Assembly (NCBI GenBank): GCA_963731625.1
Contig: CAVSWH010000004.1
Location: 558,001-622,000 of the forward strand
Length of the DNA: 64,000 nucleotides
Direction: 5' to 3'
DNA from: PALSA-555 sp963731625
Lineage (GTDB): Bacteria > Actinomycetota > Acidimicrobiia > IMCC26256 > PALSA-555
Shown piece after piece: positions 8,463 through 16,958 of the stretch; the first letter of the stretch is position 1, and every line of letters starts with the position of its first letter. The translations under genes and the position numbers were made by a program. Below the pieces are notes generated by a model. The model searched no databases. It worked only from the letters and a program-made list of their open reading frames with translations, and had not been told where the DNA came from.

Positions 8463-9619
8463 GACGCGCCGACGGCGTCCAGCGTCGAGCCGACGACCCA
8501 CATGGCGAAGTACTGGGCCGCGCCGCCGTAGGCCTGGGCGAGCGCGACTTTGGCGTCGGGCACCTGGTGCTCGCCGGCCCGGCCGCGCACCTGGAGCGCG
8601 GCCTCCGCGAAGCGCAGCATCCCCGACGCGCCGATCGGGTTCGAGGAGAGCACGCCGCCCGAGGGGTTCACCGGGAACGCGCCGTCGATCTGGGTCTCCC
8701 CGCTCTCGACCATGCGCCAGCCGTCGCCCGGCCCCGCGATGTCGTGGCCCTCGAGCCACATCGGCTCGTACCAGGAGAACGGGACGTAGAGCTCGGCGAC
8801 GTCCACCTCGCGGCGGGGGTCCTTGATCCCGGCCGCGTCGTAGACCTCGTGCGCGCACTCGACGCCGGCCTGGGGCCGGACCGGGTCCCGGCCCGGGAAG
8901 GTGCCGAGCTCGCTGCGCATCGCCGTGCCGAGCACCCAGGCCGGCGGGTGCGGCGCGCGGCGGGCGCCGTCCTCGGTGGTGAGCACGAGCGCGCACGCGC
9001 CATCCGACGAGGGGCACGACTCGTGGAAGTGGATCGGCTCCCACAGCATCGGGGACTCCTTGACGTCCTCGATGGTGAGGTCGGGCATCTGCAGGTGCGC
9101 GTAGGGGTTCTTCGCCGCGTTGCGGCGGTCCTTCACGGCGACCATCCACCCGATGTGGTCGGGCGCGCCGGTGCGGGTCATGTAGGCCCGCATCCACGGC
9201 GCGAAGATCCCGCCGGCGCCCATGCCACCGCTGCGGCCCCCGGCGAGGCCCCACTGCGCGTTCCCCTCGGCCTGCTTCTCGTACGCGACGGTGAGCACTC
9301 GGTCGTGCACCCCCGTCTGCACGAGGTGGGTGGCCACCAGCGCCGTGGAGCCGCCGACGCTGCCCGCGGTGTGGACCCGCATGATCGGCTTGCCGGACGC
9401 GCCGAGCGCGTCGGCCATGCTCAGCTCCGGCATCATGACGCCCTCGAAGGGGTCGGGCGCCTTGCCGAGGACGACCGCGTCGATGTCGGTCCACGTGAGC
9501 TCGGCGTCGTCGAGCGCGCGCTGCGCGGCCTCGCGCACGAGGCCGGGCAGCGACACGTCGTCTCGGCGCTTCTTGTGCTTCGTCTGGCCGATGCCGACGA
9601 TGGCTGCGGGCCGGCTCAT
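8459..9619 (-). CDS. Thiolase-fold lipid-transfer protein, Ltp3-like
   Basis: A 386-residue thiolase-superfamily protein (SRPAAIVGIGQTKHKKR at the start; VNPSGGVLSSNPIGASG near the end). Where degradative thiolases have the nucleophilic Cys (C-S-x-G-S-T-A-L), this protein reads SVGGSTAL, so the Cys appears replaced by Ser. Such Cys-less proteins include retro-aldolases like mycobacterial Ltp2, which work with DUF35 partners. It overlaps its neighbours by four bases on both sides. The set DUF35, Ltp, Ltp, in that order, recalls M. tuberculosis Rv3521-Rv3522-Rv3523. Role as a C-C lyase subunit is inferred. Confidence 0.82.
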   Translation of the reverse strand: MSRPAAIVGIGQTKHKKRRDDVSLPGLVREAAQRALDDAELTWTDIDAVVLGKAPDPFEGVMMPELSMADALGASGKPIMRVHTAGSVGGSTALVATHLVQTGVHDRVLTVAYEKQAEGNAQWGLAGGRSGGMGAGGIFAPWMRAYMTRTGAPDHIGWMVAVKDRRNAAKNPYAHLQMPDLTIEDVKESPMLWEPIHFHESCPSSDGACALVLTTEDGARRAPHPPAWVLGTAMRSELGTFPGRDPVRPQAGVECAHEVYDAAGIKDPRREVDVAELYVPFSWYEPMWLEGHDIAGPGDGWRMVESGETQIDGAFPVNPSGGVLSSNPIGASGMLRFAEAALQVRGRAGEHQVPDAKVALAQAYGGAAQYFAMWVVGSTLDAVGAS

Positions 9620-10671
9620 GCGTCACCCTCCAGCACGCAGACGAGGTTCTGCTGCAGGCACTGCCCGGACGTCGCGTGCGCGATGGCCCGGTGGGCGCCC
9701 CGCTCGGCGACGGCGCGGGCCGCCTCGGCGATCCGGGCGAGGCCGACGGCCATCACGGGGTTCGCGGCGAGCGGACCACCAGAGGGGTTCACGTCGACGT
9801 CGTTGCCGAGCCCGAGCGCCTCACGGAGCAGCCGCTCCTGGTGCGAGAACGTGGCGCTCACCTCGGCGACGTCGACGGGCGCGCCGTTCACACCGGCGTG
9901 CGTGCCGGCCTGCCGGGTCGACAGCGACTCGGTGAGGTCGCGCATCCCGGGCTGGTGGGGCTCGATGCGGTGGTCGATGCCGCGGATCCAGACCGGCGTC
10001 CCGCCGAGCGCCCGGGCCTTGTCGGCGGTCGCGAGCACGACGGCGCACGCGCCGTCGGAGATCGGCGGCAGGTCGTGCTTGCGCAGCGGTGCCGTGACGT
10101 ACGGCTCCTTGACCAGCGTGTCGGCGTCCGCACTGCCGTGCACCTGCGCGTAGGGGTTGTTCGCCGCGTTGCGCCGGCTGCGGGCCGCGATCTCGGCCAT
10201 CTCGCGCTCGGTGATCGTCCCCTTGTCGAGCATGGCGCGGGCCTGCAGCGCGGCGAGCGACACCGGGTCGGCGCCGAGCGGCGTGAGCGTGTACGGGTCC
10301 ATCTGGAGCGGATAGATCTCCGAGGGGAGCCCGGGCGACGACTTGCCGGACCCGAAGGCCAGCGCCAGGTCGATGTCGCCGTGCTGGAGGCGCACCCAGG
10401 CCTCGTAGAGCGCCCAGGCGCCGTCCATCTCGACGTGCGATTCCGAGATCGGCGGCCACACGCCGACGGCCTCGAGGTTCGAGACGAACGCGAACGTCTG
10501 GCCCGAGAGATAGTCGCAGCTGCCGGCGCACGTGAACCCGATGTCGCGCCGGCCGGCCCCGGCGCGCTCGATCGCCTCGGTGATGACCGGGAACAGGAAC
10601 TGCGGCTCGGTCAGCTCGGCCTGGCGGAGGCTCGGCGACTGCGCGTACCCGACGATGGCGATGTCGGCCAC
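9616..10671 (-). CDS. Thiolase-fold lipid-transfer protein, Ltp4-like
   Basis: A 351-residue thiolase-superfamily protein with a GTG start two bases after the upstream DUF35 stop. It has VNPSGGPLAANPVMAVG at the C-terminal His-loop site. The nucleophile region reads SHVEMDGAWALYEAW, with no Cys, so classical thiolysis is unlikely. It is a diverged paralogue of the next gene (8459-9619), and two unlike thiolase-fold chains plus DUF35 proteins suggest a hetero-oligomeric aldolase. RRNAANNPYAQ is shared in near-identical form with its neighbour (RRNAAKNPYAH), supporting common descent. Confidence 0.82.
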   Translation of the reverse strand: MADIAIVGYAQSPSLRQAELTEPQFLFPVITEAIERAGAGRRDIGFTCAGSCDYLSGQTFAFVSNLEAVGVWPPISESHVEMDGAWALYEAWVRLQHGDIDLALAFGSGKSSPGLPSEIYPLQMDPYTLTPLGADPVSLAALQARAMLDKGTITEREMAEIAARSRRNAANNPYAQVHGSADADTLVKEPYVTAPLRKHDLPPISDGACAVVLATADKARALGGTPVWIRGIDHRIEPHQPGMRDLTESLSTRQAGTHAGVNGAPVDVAEVSATFSHQERLLREALGLGNDVDVNPSGGPLAANPVMAVGLARIAEAARAVAERGAHRAIAHATSGQCLQQNLVCVLEGDA

Positions 10672-10673
10672 GG

Positions 10674-11226
10674 TCAGAACACCCGGTCCTGGAACTGCTC
10701 GGGCGGCATGTCGGGCTCCCCGGTGGGACGCCAGCCGACGATGCAGCCCTCGGCGCTGCCCCAGCTGCGGTTCGAGATGTCGTCGACGTTGCGCTCCACC
10801 GCCGGCTTCCAGACGGCCGCGACCCGCATCCCGACGTGGACGTCCTCGACCGGCACGTCGACGATGTCCTGGAGGTTCATCATCCCGCCCGGCCCGTCGA
10901 GCAGGATCGACGCGCGGACGAACGGCTCCGTCTCCTGCTGGCCGTAGTACTGGACGGGCGTAACCACCGTGTAGTTGGTGACCGTGCCGTGGTCGCTGAG
11001 CTCGACCTCGTCGGCGTCGGTGGTCGGCACGACACAGATCGGGCAGTACCCGCGGGGGGACGAACACGAGCCCGCAGCTCGGGCACTTGTGGCCGACGAG
11101 GCGCCCCTCGAGGAGCTGGCTCGAGAAGCGGCGCACCACCGGGCAGAGCAGCTCGTGGTACTCGAGCTGCATGAAGTAGTCCATCATCGCGACGGGCCCG
11201 TCGTCGGTCGTCGGGGTGTCGCTCAT
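10674..11226 (-). CDS. DUF35 zinc-ribbon/OB-fold protein, frameshifted
   Basis: The ATG at 11226 (ATGA overlap with the preceding gene) starts MSDTPTTDDGPVAMMDYFMQ and reaches the first half of a zinc ribbon, CPSCGLVFVPPR. The frame then shifts at a GGGGGG/CCCCCC run near 11050; the second knuckle (YCPIC) and the OB-fold (YTVVTPVQYYGQQETEPF to the end) continue in another frame to the stop at 10674. Removing one base gives a complete protein of 183 residues. DUF35 proteins bind acyl-CoA and partner thiolase-fold enzymes; the next gene is such an enzyme. The six-base homopolymer makes an indel error plausible. Confidence 0.75.
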
Positions 11227-11666
11227 GCGTCGTCCTCCGGCACGAAGGTGAGGTCGGTGATGTGGCCGACCCGCTCGTCCTTCCAGCGGGCGGCGACGCG
11301 CATCCCGGTGCGCATCCGCTCCATCGAGCCGGCGTCGACCGCGTGGAGCAGCCCGGTGTCGGCGCCGTCGAGGCGGATGAGCGCGAACGCGAACGGGTGG
11401 TCGAGCGGATGCTTGCGCGTCGGCGCCGTGACCCACGCCCAGGTCTCGACCGTCCCGCCGGGCCCGACCTCGACGAGGTCGGTGACGAGCGGCTCACCCG
11501 TCGCGGGGTCCCACTCGAGCGGCGGGACGAGCACCCGGCCGTCGCCGGTGCGGGCCCCGAGGATCCGCTGGTCGCGCAGCCCGGTCAGGAACGGCCCGAC
11601 GACGGGGCCCAGGGTGCGGGTGTAGGGGAACTCGATGGTGTGGGTGGACCGGGGGATCTCCGACAC
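11223..11666 (-). CDS. DUF35-type OB-fold protein lacking zinc ligands
   Basis: A 147-residue protein with GTG start nine bases from a KstR-like operator. It follows the DUF35 plan (N-terminal helix LGPVVGPFLTGLRDQ, then the ribbon position, then an OB-fold ending RVAARWKDERVGHITDLTF) but the ribbon segment GARTGDGRVLVPPLEWDP has no cysteines, so it cannot bind zinc in the usual way. It is the first gene of the Ltp/ACAD/CaiB operon and is followed by a second DUF35 protein that keeps its cysteines. The pair may form an asymmetric partner for the two unlike thiolase-fold chains. Confidence 0.8.
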   Translation of the reverse strand: MSEIPRSTHTIEFPYTRTLGPVVGPFLTGLRDQRILGARTGDGRVLVPPLEWDPATGEPLVTDLVEVGPGGTVETWAWVTAPTRKHPLDHPFAFALIRLDGADTGLLHAVDAGSMERMRTGMRVAARWKDERVGHITDLTFVPEDDA

Positions 11667-11674
11667 GGCCGGAG

Positions 11675-11688
11675 TAGAACACATTCCA
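11675..11688. promoter_or_regulatory. KstR-like operator, one mismatch
   Basis: TAGAACACATTCCA fits TNNAACNNGTTNNA except ATT for GTT. It lies nine bases upstream of the GTG of the DUF35 gene and would control the seven-gene operon down to 4833. The AGAACAC core is shared with the sites at 13071 and 21904. Confidence 0.5.
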
Positions 11689-11708
11689 TTTCTGGGCCAC
11701 AAGTGACG

Positions 11709-12290
11709 TCAGTGGCCGGCGAGGAGCAGGTGGGCGGCGGCGGCCAGCTCCTCGTTGACCATCGGTGCGTCCTGCCAGCCGTTGACCCAGCCGACGAGCA
11801 GGCCGAACCAGACGGTGCGCAGGGTCCGCACGGCCGTCGCCTTGATGGTCGGGTCGACGTCGCCGATCGCCGCGGCGATCACGACCTCCATCGTGGCGAT
11901 GATCTCGAGCTGGGTCTCCCGCACGGCCGGGTCGGGTGACGCGGACGCCGTGACGAGCGCGGCGGTGCGTCGAGGCTCGCGCTCGGCGGCCCGCATGGCC
12001 CGCTGGAGGAAGTCGACCACCCGCGCCGCGGCGGACGACCCGACGGCCGGCCGCTGCGCGAACCGCTCCAGCATCTCGCGCCACAGCTCGAGCTGGCAGG
12101 CGGCCAGCAGATGGTCCTTCGAGCTGAAGTAGCGGTAGATCGTGCCGAGCGCGACCTGGCCTCGCGCCGCAACGTCGCGCATCTGCACCGCGTCGTACCC
12201 ACCCTCGGCCGCGAGGTTGAGGGCGGCGTCCAGCACGCGGTCGCGTCGGGCCGCTTGGTTCGGTGTGAGCGTCTCGTCGTCGACGGCCAC
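11709..12290 (-). CDS. TetR-family repressor, KstR-like
   Basis: A 193-residue TetR-family protein. Residues about 17-62 form the helix-turn-helix domain; GGYDAVQMRDVAARG and GTIYRYFSSKDHLL closely recall the DNA-reading region of KstR, the cholesterol-catabolism repressor released by steroid CoA thioesters. The C-terminal part is an all-helical ligand domain with a hydrophobic FGLLVGWVNGW segment. The GTG start is one base after the SDR stop, so the two genes are cotranscribed from a promoter that carries a KstR-like box (13071-13084); autoregulation is likely. Six KstR-type sites in the window are candidate targets. Assignment is from remembered family sequence, not a search. Confidence 0.75.
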   Translation of the reverse strand: MAVDDETLTPNQAARRDRVLDAALNLAAEGGYDAVQMRDVAARGQVALGTIYRYFSSKDHLLAACQLELWREMLERFAQRPAVGSSAAARVVDFLQRAMRAAEREPRRTAALVTASASPDPAVRETQLEIIATMEVVIAAAIGDVDPTIKATAVRTLRTVWFGLLVGWVNGWQDAPMVNEELAAAAHLLLAGH

Positions 12291-12291
12291 G

Positions 12292-13056
12292 TCAGCCGGC
12301 GGACTCGGGCGGCGTCGGCAGCTCGCCGACGACGCGCTCCACGGCGACCGCGGTGTCGTCGCGGATGAGGTCGAGCACCGCGTCGGCGACGTCGTCGGGT
12401 GACAGCAGGCCCATGACCTGCTCGGCGAACTGCGCCCACTCGGCCCACCGCTCCCCGTCGCCCGACTTGGGGAGCAGCGGCGTGTCGACGAGGCCGGGCA
12501 GCACCGCGTTCACTCGAATGCCTTCCTCGGCGAGCGGCGCGCACGCTCGGGTGAACATGGCGACGCCCGCCTTCGTCGCCGAGTAGATGGGGTCGGGCGT
12601 GAGGGGGAAGAGCGCAGCCATCGACGCGGTGTTCACGATGGCCCCACCGCCGCGCCGGCGCATCGCCGGCACGGCGAGCCGGGTGCCGACGACGACCCCA
12701 CCGAGGTTCACGGCCATCACGCGCAGGAGCGTCTCGGGGGTGATGTCGGGCCAGAGCGGCTCGCCGCTCACGAGGCCCGCGTTGTTGTGGACGATGTCGA
12801 GCCCGCCATGGTCGGTCTCCGCGGCGCCGAACGTCGCCTCGAGGGACCGCGGCTCGGTGACGTCGGTGCGCCGGAACGCCGCCTGGCCGCCCGCGTCGTG
12901 GACGAGCCCGACCGTCTCGTTCCCGCCGGCCTCGTCGACGTCGGCCACCACCACCGTCGCGCCGGCGCGCGCCAGCGCCAGCGCGGTGGCTCGACCGATC
13001 CCCGACCCGGCCCCGGTGACCACTGCCACCTTGCCCTCGATCAGCACCGCGCTCAT
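12292..13056 (-). CDS. SDR-family dehydrogenase
   Basis: A 254-residue short-chain dehydrogenase. TGAGSGIG binds the nucleotide, HNNAG stabilises the fold, and YSATK holds the catalytic Tyr/Lys. An Asp after the second strand (VVVADVDE) suggests NAD over NADP. The ATG at 13056 follows GGGAGC; it is the first gene of the operon with the KstR-like regulator. An oxidised or reduced hydroxyl on the pathway substrate is its likely target, unidentified. Confidence 0.85.
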   Translation of the reverse strand: MSAVLIEGKVAVVTGAGSGIGRATALALARAGATVVVADVDEAGGNETVGLVHDAGGQAAFRRTDVTEPRSLEATFGAAETDHGGLDIVHNNAGLVSGEPLWPDITPETLLRVMAVNLGGVVVGTRLAVPAMRRRGGGAIVNTASMAALFPLTPDPIYSATKAGVAMFTRACAPLAEEGIRVNAVLPGLVDTPLLPKSGDGERWAEWAQFAEQVMGLLSPDDVADAVLDLIRDDTAVAVERVVGELPTPPESAG

Positions 13057-13070
13057 GCTCCCACGGCAGC

Positions 13071-13084
13071 GAGAACACGTTCCA
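13071..13084. promoter_or_regulatory. KstR-like operator in the regulator/cupin divergent promoter
   Basis: GAGAACACGTTCCA has the intact AAC-NN-GTT core and differs from consensus only in the first base. It lies 15 bases from the SDR-regulator operon start and 25 bases from the cupin start, so it could control both directions and provide autoregulation. Confidence 0.6.
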
Positions 13085-13108
13085 GAAATCGGGCGTACGA
13101 TCCGCGTC

Positions 13109-13609
13109 ATGGAGGAGCACCGGGAGACGCCCGACGGGCCTCGCCTGGCGTTCGTGCACCTCGACGACGTCCCGTGGCGGGAGGTCATCGCCCAGCAGCA
13201 CGGCGACCAGCGGGTGTCGGTGCACGAGAAGTTCCTGGAGTGGACGACACAGCGGATGGTGGTGCTCGGGCGCTACGACCCGGGGATGGTCATCGAGCGC
13301 CACGGCCACGCCAGCGACAACCTCGTCTACGTCCTCGAGGGCGACCTCGACGTCGGCGGACGCGCCTGCCCCGCCGGCACCTTGATCATCCTCGAGCAGG
13401 GTGCGGTGTTCGGCCCGCTCACTGCGGGGCCGAACGGCGCGGTGCTCTTCGAGACGTGGGGACCGGACGTGACGCCCGTGCCCGCCGACAAGGACGGCTA
13501 CGCGAAGCTGCTCGCCGAGCGGGGCGTCACGCGCCTGCCGAACCCGCCGTTCGAGCGTCCGGAGAGCGCGCCCCGGAGCGATCTCGGCACCGGCGATCGC
13601 TGGTCATAG
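13109..13609 (+). CDS. Cupin-domain protein
   Basis: A 166-residue single-cupin protein. ERHGHASDNLVYVLEG is the first cupin motif with its metal-binding His and Glu positions, and a second strand set follows (GTLIILEQGAVFGPLTAG). Small cupins of this type act as isomerases, dioxygenases or ligand binders; nothing decides between them. It diverges from the KstR-like operon and shares its operator, so it may handle a pathway intermediate. Its TAG stop overlaps the TGA of the opposing phosphatase gene. Confidence 0.75.
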   Translation: MEEHRETPDGPRLAFVHLDDVPWREVIAQQHGDQRVSVHEKFLEWTTQRMVVLGRYDPGMVIERHGHASDNLVYVLEGDLDVGGRACPAGTLIILEQGAVFGPLTAGPNGAVLFETWGPDVTPVPADKDGYAKLLAERGVTRLPNPPFERPESAPRSDLGTGDRWS

Positions 13610-14164
13610 GGGCGCGACGAGCTCGGCGATCCGCGCGGTGACGTCGTCGAGGCGCGCCGCCGTCGCGCGGAACACCACGAAGGGCTCCCCCAGCGGGTCC
13701 GCGATCTCGTCCTCGGGTCGGCCCCCGACCCGCCCGTTCGGTCGCGCTGCCGCGAGGCGCGCCGCCCAGCCTCGGACCGACTCACCGGGGACGCGGGCGC
13801 CGACACTGCGACCGAGTCGCACCAGCTCAGGCAGGAGGAACGTGCGCGCGTCGGCGTCCGGGTCGTGGGCCAGCACGCCCCACAGGTGCGTACGCGCCAT
13901 GGGGAGGACGAGGTCGGCCTCGGCCACGAGCGCGGTCGTGAGCGGCTGGCTGGCGTGCCCCGTCAGGTCGACGCCGCGCTCGCGGAGCACCTCGACCGCG
14001 GACTGGTGTGCCGCGCCGTCCCACGCGAGCGTGCCCGCCGATCGCACGGTGGCGTCGAGCGGCCGGCCCTCGAGGTGCACGCGCAGCATCGCCTCCGCCA
14101 TGGCTGAGCGGATGATGTTGCCGGTGCAGACCACGAGGATGTCGCACCGGGTCGTCGTGTCGAT
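13604..14164 (-). CDS. Low-molecular-weight protein-tyrosine phosphatase family
   Basis: The P-loop CTGNIIRS (C-x5-R-S) right after ILVV, and an Asp-Pro pair near the C-terminus (EIADPLGEPF), identify the LMW-PTP fold, shared with arsenate reductases. The start is unresolved: no ATG, GTG or TTG lies in frame between the P-loop region and position 14221, where a TTG inside the divergent gene would be the first candidate. 14164 is an ATC at the edge of homology. The C-terminal stop overlaps the cupin stop by three bases (tcatag). Role probably housekeeping signalling; no link with the catabolic genes is seen. Confidence 0.7.
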   Translation of the reverse strand: MDTTTRCDILVVCTGNIIRSAMAEAMLRVHLEGRPLDATVRSAGTLAWDGAAHQSAVEVLRERGVDLTGHASQPLTTALVAEADLVLPMARTHLWGVLAHDPDADARTFLLPELVRLGRSVGARVPGESVRGWAARLAAARPNGRVGGRPEDEIADPLGEPFVVFRATAARLDDVTARIAELVAPL

Positions 14165-14212
14165 GGGCCGAGATCGTAGGGGCCCGTAGACTCCGCGCCG
14201 CAGGAGGACCCC

Positions 14213-15343
14213 ATGCCACAAGCGCTCGACGAGGACGCGGTCGTCATCGACGTCGACGGGCACGTCTGGGAGCCCGACGAGGTGTGGGAGGAGCACCTCG
14301 ACCCGGCCTTCCAGGACCGGCGGCCGCGCATCGTGCGCGACGAGCGCGGCACGACGCGCTACTCGCTCGATGGACGGCTCATGCCGTCCGGCACCGGCCG
14401 GGGCGCGTGGGCTCCCGAGGGCTTCCGGGAGGCGTCGCTGCACCGCCCGGGTGGCGTCGATCCCCACGCCCGGCTCGTCGACATGGACACCGACGGCATC
14501 GGCGTCGCCGTGCTCTACGGCACCCTCGCGCTCGGGCTCTGGTCGATTCGCGACGTCGACCTGCAGGTGGCGTGCTGCCGTGCGTTCAACGACTGGCTCG
14601 CCGCCTACTGCGCCACGGACCCGGCGCGGCTGCGCGCCGCGGCCGCGCTGCCGTTGGCGTCGATCGACGACGCCGTCGCCGAGGCGGAGCGGGCGGTGCT
14701 CGAGCTCGGGGCCGTGACCCTGACGCTGCACGGCAGCCTCGCCGGCCGCAACCTCGACGACCCGGCGGTGTTCCCGCTCTACGAGGCCGCCGAGCGCCTC
14801 GACGTGCCGATCGGCATCCACGCCGGCGGCACCGGCCTCGCGGTCGACCGGTTCGTCGACCAGTACGCGCTCGCGCACGCCTGCGCGTTCCCGATGGACA
14901 TCATGCTCGGCGCGACCACCCTGCTCTGCGGCGGGGTGCTCGAGCGGTTCCCGCGCCTTCGCGTCGCGCTGCTCGAGGCCGGGTGCGGCTGGTTTCCCTC
15001 GTTCCTCGAGCGCCTCGACGAGCACCACGAGAAGCGCCCGACGGAGATGCCGGGAGTCTCCCAGCCACCGAGTCGGTACGTGACCGAGGGCCGCGTGGTG
15101 ATCTCCTGCGAGCCCGAGGAGCACGGCATCGCGTACGCCGCCGAGCGCCTCGGGCCGGGCGTCGTCGTGTACGCGTCCGACTATCCGCACTGGGACGCCG
15201 AGTTCCCCGGGTCCGTCGCCGCGGTGCGTGACCGCGCCGACCTCGACCCGGCGACGCGTCAGGCGATCCTCGGTGGCAACGCGCGGCGGCTGCTCGGTCG
15301 CCGCCTCACCGCTCCGGTCCCGGCGGAAGGGAGTCGACGATGA
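14213..15343 (+). CDS. TIM-barrel amidohydrolase, ACMSD-like family (paralogue 1)
   Basis: A 376-residue metal-dependent hydrolase/decarboxylase of the amidohydrolase-2 family. VIDVDGHVWEPDEVW is the N-terminal metal motif, GIHAGG the central His, and YASDYPHWDAEFPG the C-terminal Asp motif. CAGGAGGA precedes the ATG. Members decarboxylate or hydrolyse ring-cleavage products. The next gene is a Rieske oxygenase with a four-base overlap, so the protein may process its product. Two further paralogues occur at 43106 and 54554. Confidence 0.88.
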   Translation: MPQALDEDAVVIDVDGHVWEPDEVWEEHLDPAFQDRRPRIVRDERGTTRYSLDGRLMPSGTGRGAWAPEGFREASLHRPGGVDPHARLVDMDTDGIGVAVLYGTLALGLWSIRDVDLQVACCRAFNDWLAAYCATDPARLRAAAALPLASIDDAVAEAERAVLELGAVTLTLHGSLAGRNLDDPAVFPLYEAAERLDVPIGIHAGGTGLAVDRFVDQYALAHACAFPMDIMLGATTLLCGGVLERFPRLRVALLEAGCGWFPSFLERLDEHHEKRPTEMPGVSQPPSRYVTEGRVVISCEPEEHGIAYAAERLGPGVVVYASDYPHWDAEFPGSVAAVRDRADLDPATRQAILGGNARRLLGRRLTAPVPAEGSRR

Positions 15344-16641
15344 CGGCGCGGACCCCCGTGACGAAGCTGCCCGAGCGCGAGCTCGGCCTCTCGCTCATCC
15401 CGAAGGACCGGTACCTCTCGCGGTCGTACGCGGCGCGGGAGGCGGCGGCGCTCTGGCCGCGGGTGTGGAACCTGGTCGGGCCGACGTCGGATGTCGTCGA
15501 GCCCGGCGACTACCTCGTCTTCAACCTGGGTGACGAGTCGGTGCTGGTCGTGCGGGGTGACGACGGCGCGCTGCGGGCCTTCCACAACGTGTGCCAGCAC
15601 CGCGGCCGGCGCCTGCGCGAGGCGGGGTCTGGGCACGCCGGCGACTTCCAGTGCCCGTACCACCTGTGGACGTACCGCCGGGACGGGACCCTGGCGTGGG
15701 TGCCGGACGCCGAGGACTTCCGGCAGGGCGACCCGACGGGCTGCGTCGCGCTGCCCGAGGTGCGCTGCGACACGTGGAACGGCTGGGTCTTCGTGAACCT
15801 GGACGGCGAGGCGGAGCCCCTCACCGAGTTCCTCGGCCCCCTCGTCGAGCACCTCGAGGCGTACGACTTCGAGGCGAACTACCACCTCGTCGAGGACATC
15901 GCGATGGCGTGGGAGTGCAACTGGAAGGTCGGCGTCGACGCCTTCAACGAGGTGTACCACGTGCAGGGCATCCATCCGGAGCTGCTCTCGTTCACGGACG
16001 ACGTCGATTGCCCGATCGACTTGCTCGGGAAGCACAGCCGGTTCATCTTCCGCGTCGGCTATCCGAGCCCGCGCTGGACCGACGAGCAGGCGCGCCGGGA
16101 GGGCTACCCCGATCGTCACCAGGTCACCCAGATGATGCGCGTGATCATGGAGGGCGCGGGCCTCGAGCCCGCCGACTTCGAGGGCCGGCCCGAGGCGGTG
16201 CGCACCGCGCTGTTTGACGCGAAGCGCGCGTACGGCGCACGCAACGGCCTCGCGTACGACGCCCTCGCCGACGAGCAGCTGACCGACGACTTCCACTACT
16301 TCATCTTCCCGAACATCACATTGAACATCAGCGCCGACCATTTCTGGTTCTTCCGGCACCGGCCGGACCCGCACGACCCCGAGCGGATGTGGTGGGACTT
16401 CCAGACCTACGTGCGGCTCCCGACGGGCGTCGAGCCGCCGCCGCGTCCCGAGACGATCGTGTGCCGCTTCGGTGACGGGACCGAGCAGAAGCTGCACCTC
16501 GCGCTGCAGCAGGACGCCGCGGCGTCGCCGCCGGTGCAGGCGGGCATGCGCTCGGCCGGCTATCGCGGCCTCTACCTGGCGCACCAGGAGCGGCGCATCC
16601 GCCACTTCCACGACGTCCTCGAGGAGTACGTCGGGTCGTGA
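15340..16641 (+). CDS. Rieske non-heme iron oxygenase, alpha subunit
   Basis: A 433-residue ring-hydroxylating oxygenase large subunit. The [2Fe-2S] Rieske site is CQHR near residue 84 and CPYH near residue 105; the mononuclear iron ligands are His207 and His212 (NEVYHVQGIHPE) with an Asp expected further on. It receives electrons through the ferredoxin encoded next (GTGA overlap). No small beta subunit is present, so an alpha3 homotrimer is likely. A ferredoxin reductase gene is not nearby. The substrate is unknown; aromatic or steroid-type ring positions both fit the family. Confidence 0.92.
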   Translation: MTARTPVTKLPERELGLSLIPKDRYLSRSYAAREAAALWPRVWNLVGPTSDVVEPGDYLVFNLGDESVLVVRGDDGALRAFHNVCQHRGRRLREAGSGHAGDFQCPYHLWTYRRDGTLAWVPDAEDFRQGDPTGCVALPEVRCDTWNGWVFVNLDGEAEPLTEFLGPLVEHLEAYDFEANYHLVEDIAMAWECNWKVGVDAFNEVYHVQGIHPELLSFTDDVDCPIDLLGKHSRFIFRVGYPSPRWTDEQARREGYPDRHQVTQMMRVIMEGAGLEPADFEGRPEAVRTALFDAKRAYGARNGLAYDALADEQLTDDFHYFIFPNITLNISADHFWFFRHRPDPHDPERMWWDFQTYVRLPTGVEPPPRPETIVCRFGDGTEQKLHLALQQDAAASPPVQAGMRSAGYRGLYLAHQERRIRHFHDVLEEYVGS

Positions 16642-16958
16642 GCGGATTCGTGCGCGTCGCCGACGTCGACGACGTGCGCCCGGGCCGCACCCGGGCGATC
16701 GCGGTGGACGGCCAGCAGGTGCTGCTCTGCCACGTCGGCGATTCGTTCTGCGCCATCGCCGACGTGTGCACGCACGACCAGGGCCCGCTCGGTGAGGGCC
16801 GCCTGCGGGGGACGACGATCGAGTGCCCGCGTCACGGCGCCCGCTTCGACGTGCGCGACGGGTCGGTCGTCGCCCTCCCCGCCATCCGCCCGTTGCCGAC
16901 GTATCCGGTGCGGGTCGTCGACGGCGGCGTCGAGGTCGCGCTCGAGGTCGCCCCGTGA
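16638..16958 (+). CDS. Rieske-type ferredoxin
   Basis: A 106-residue Rieske ferredoxin with CTHDQGPL and CPRHGARFD as the [2Fe-2S] site. It begins with GTG inside the preceding stop (GTGA) and ends in the next start the same way, so translation of the three genes is coupled. It is the expected electron carrier of the oxygenase at 15340. Confidence 0.9.
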   Translation: MSGFVRVADVDDVRPGRTRAIAVDGQQVLLCHVGDSFCAIADVCTHDQGPLGEGRLRGTTIECPRHGARFDVRDGSVVALPAIRPLPTYPVRVVDGGVEVALEVAP

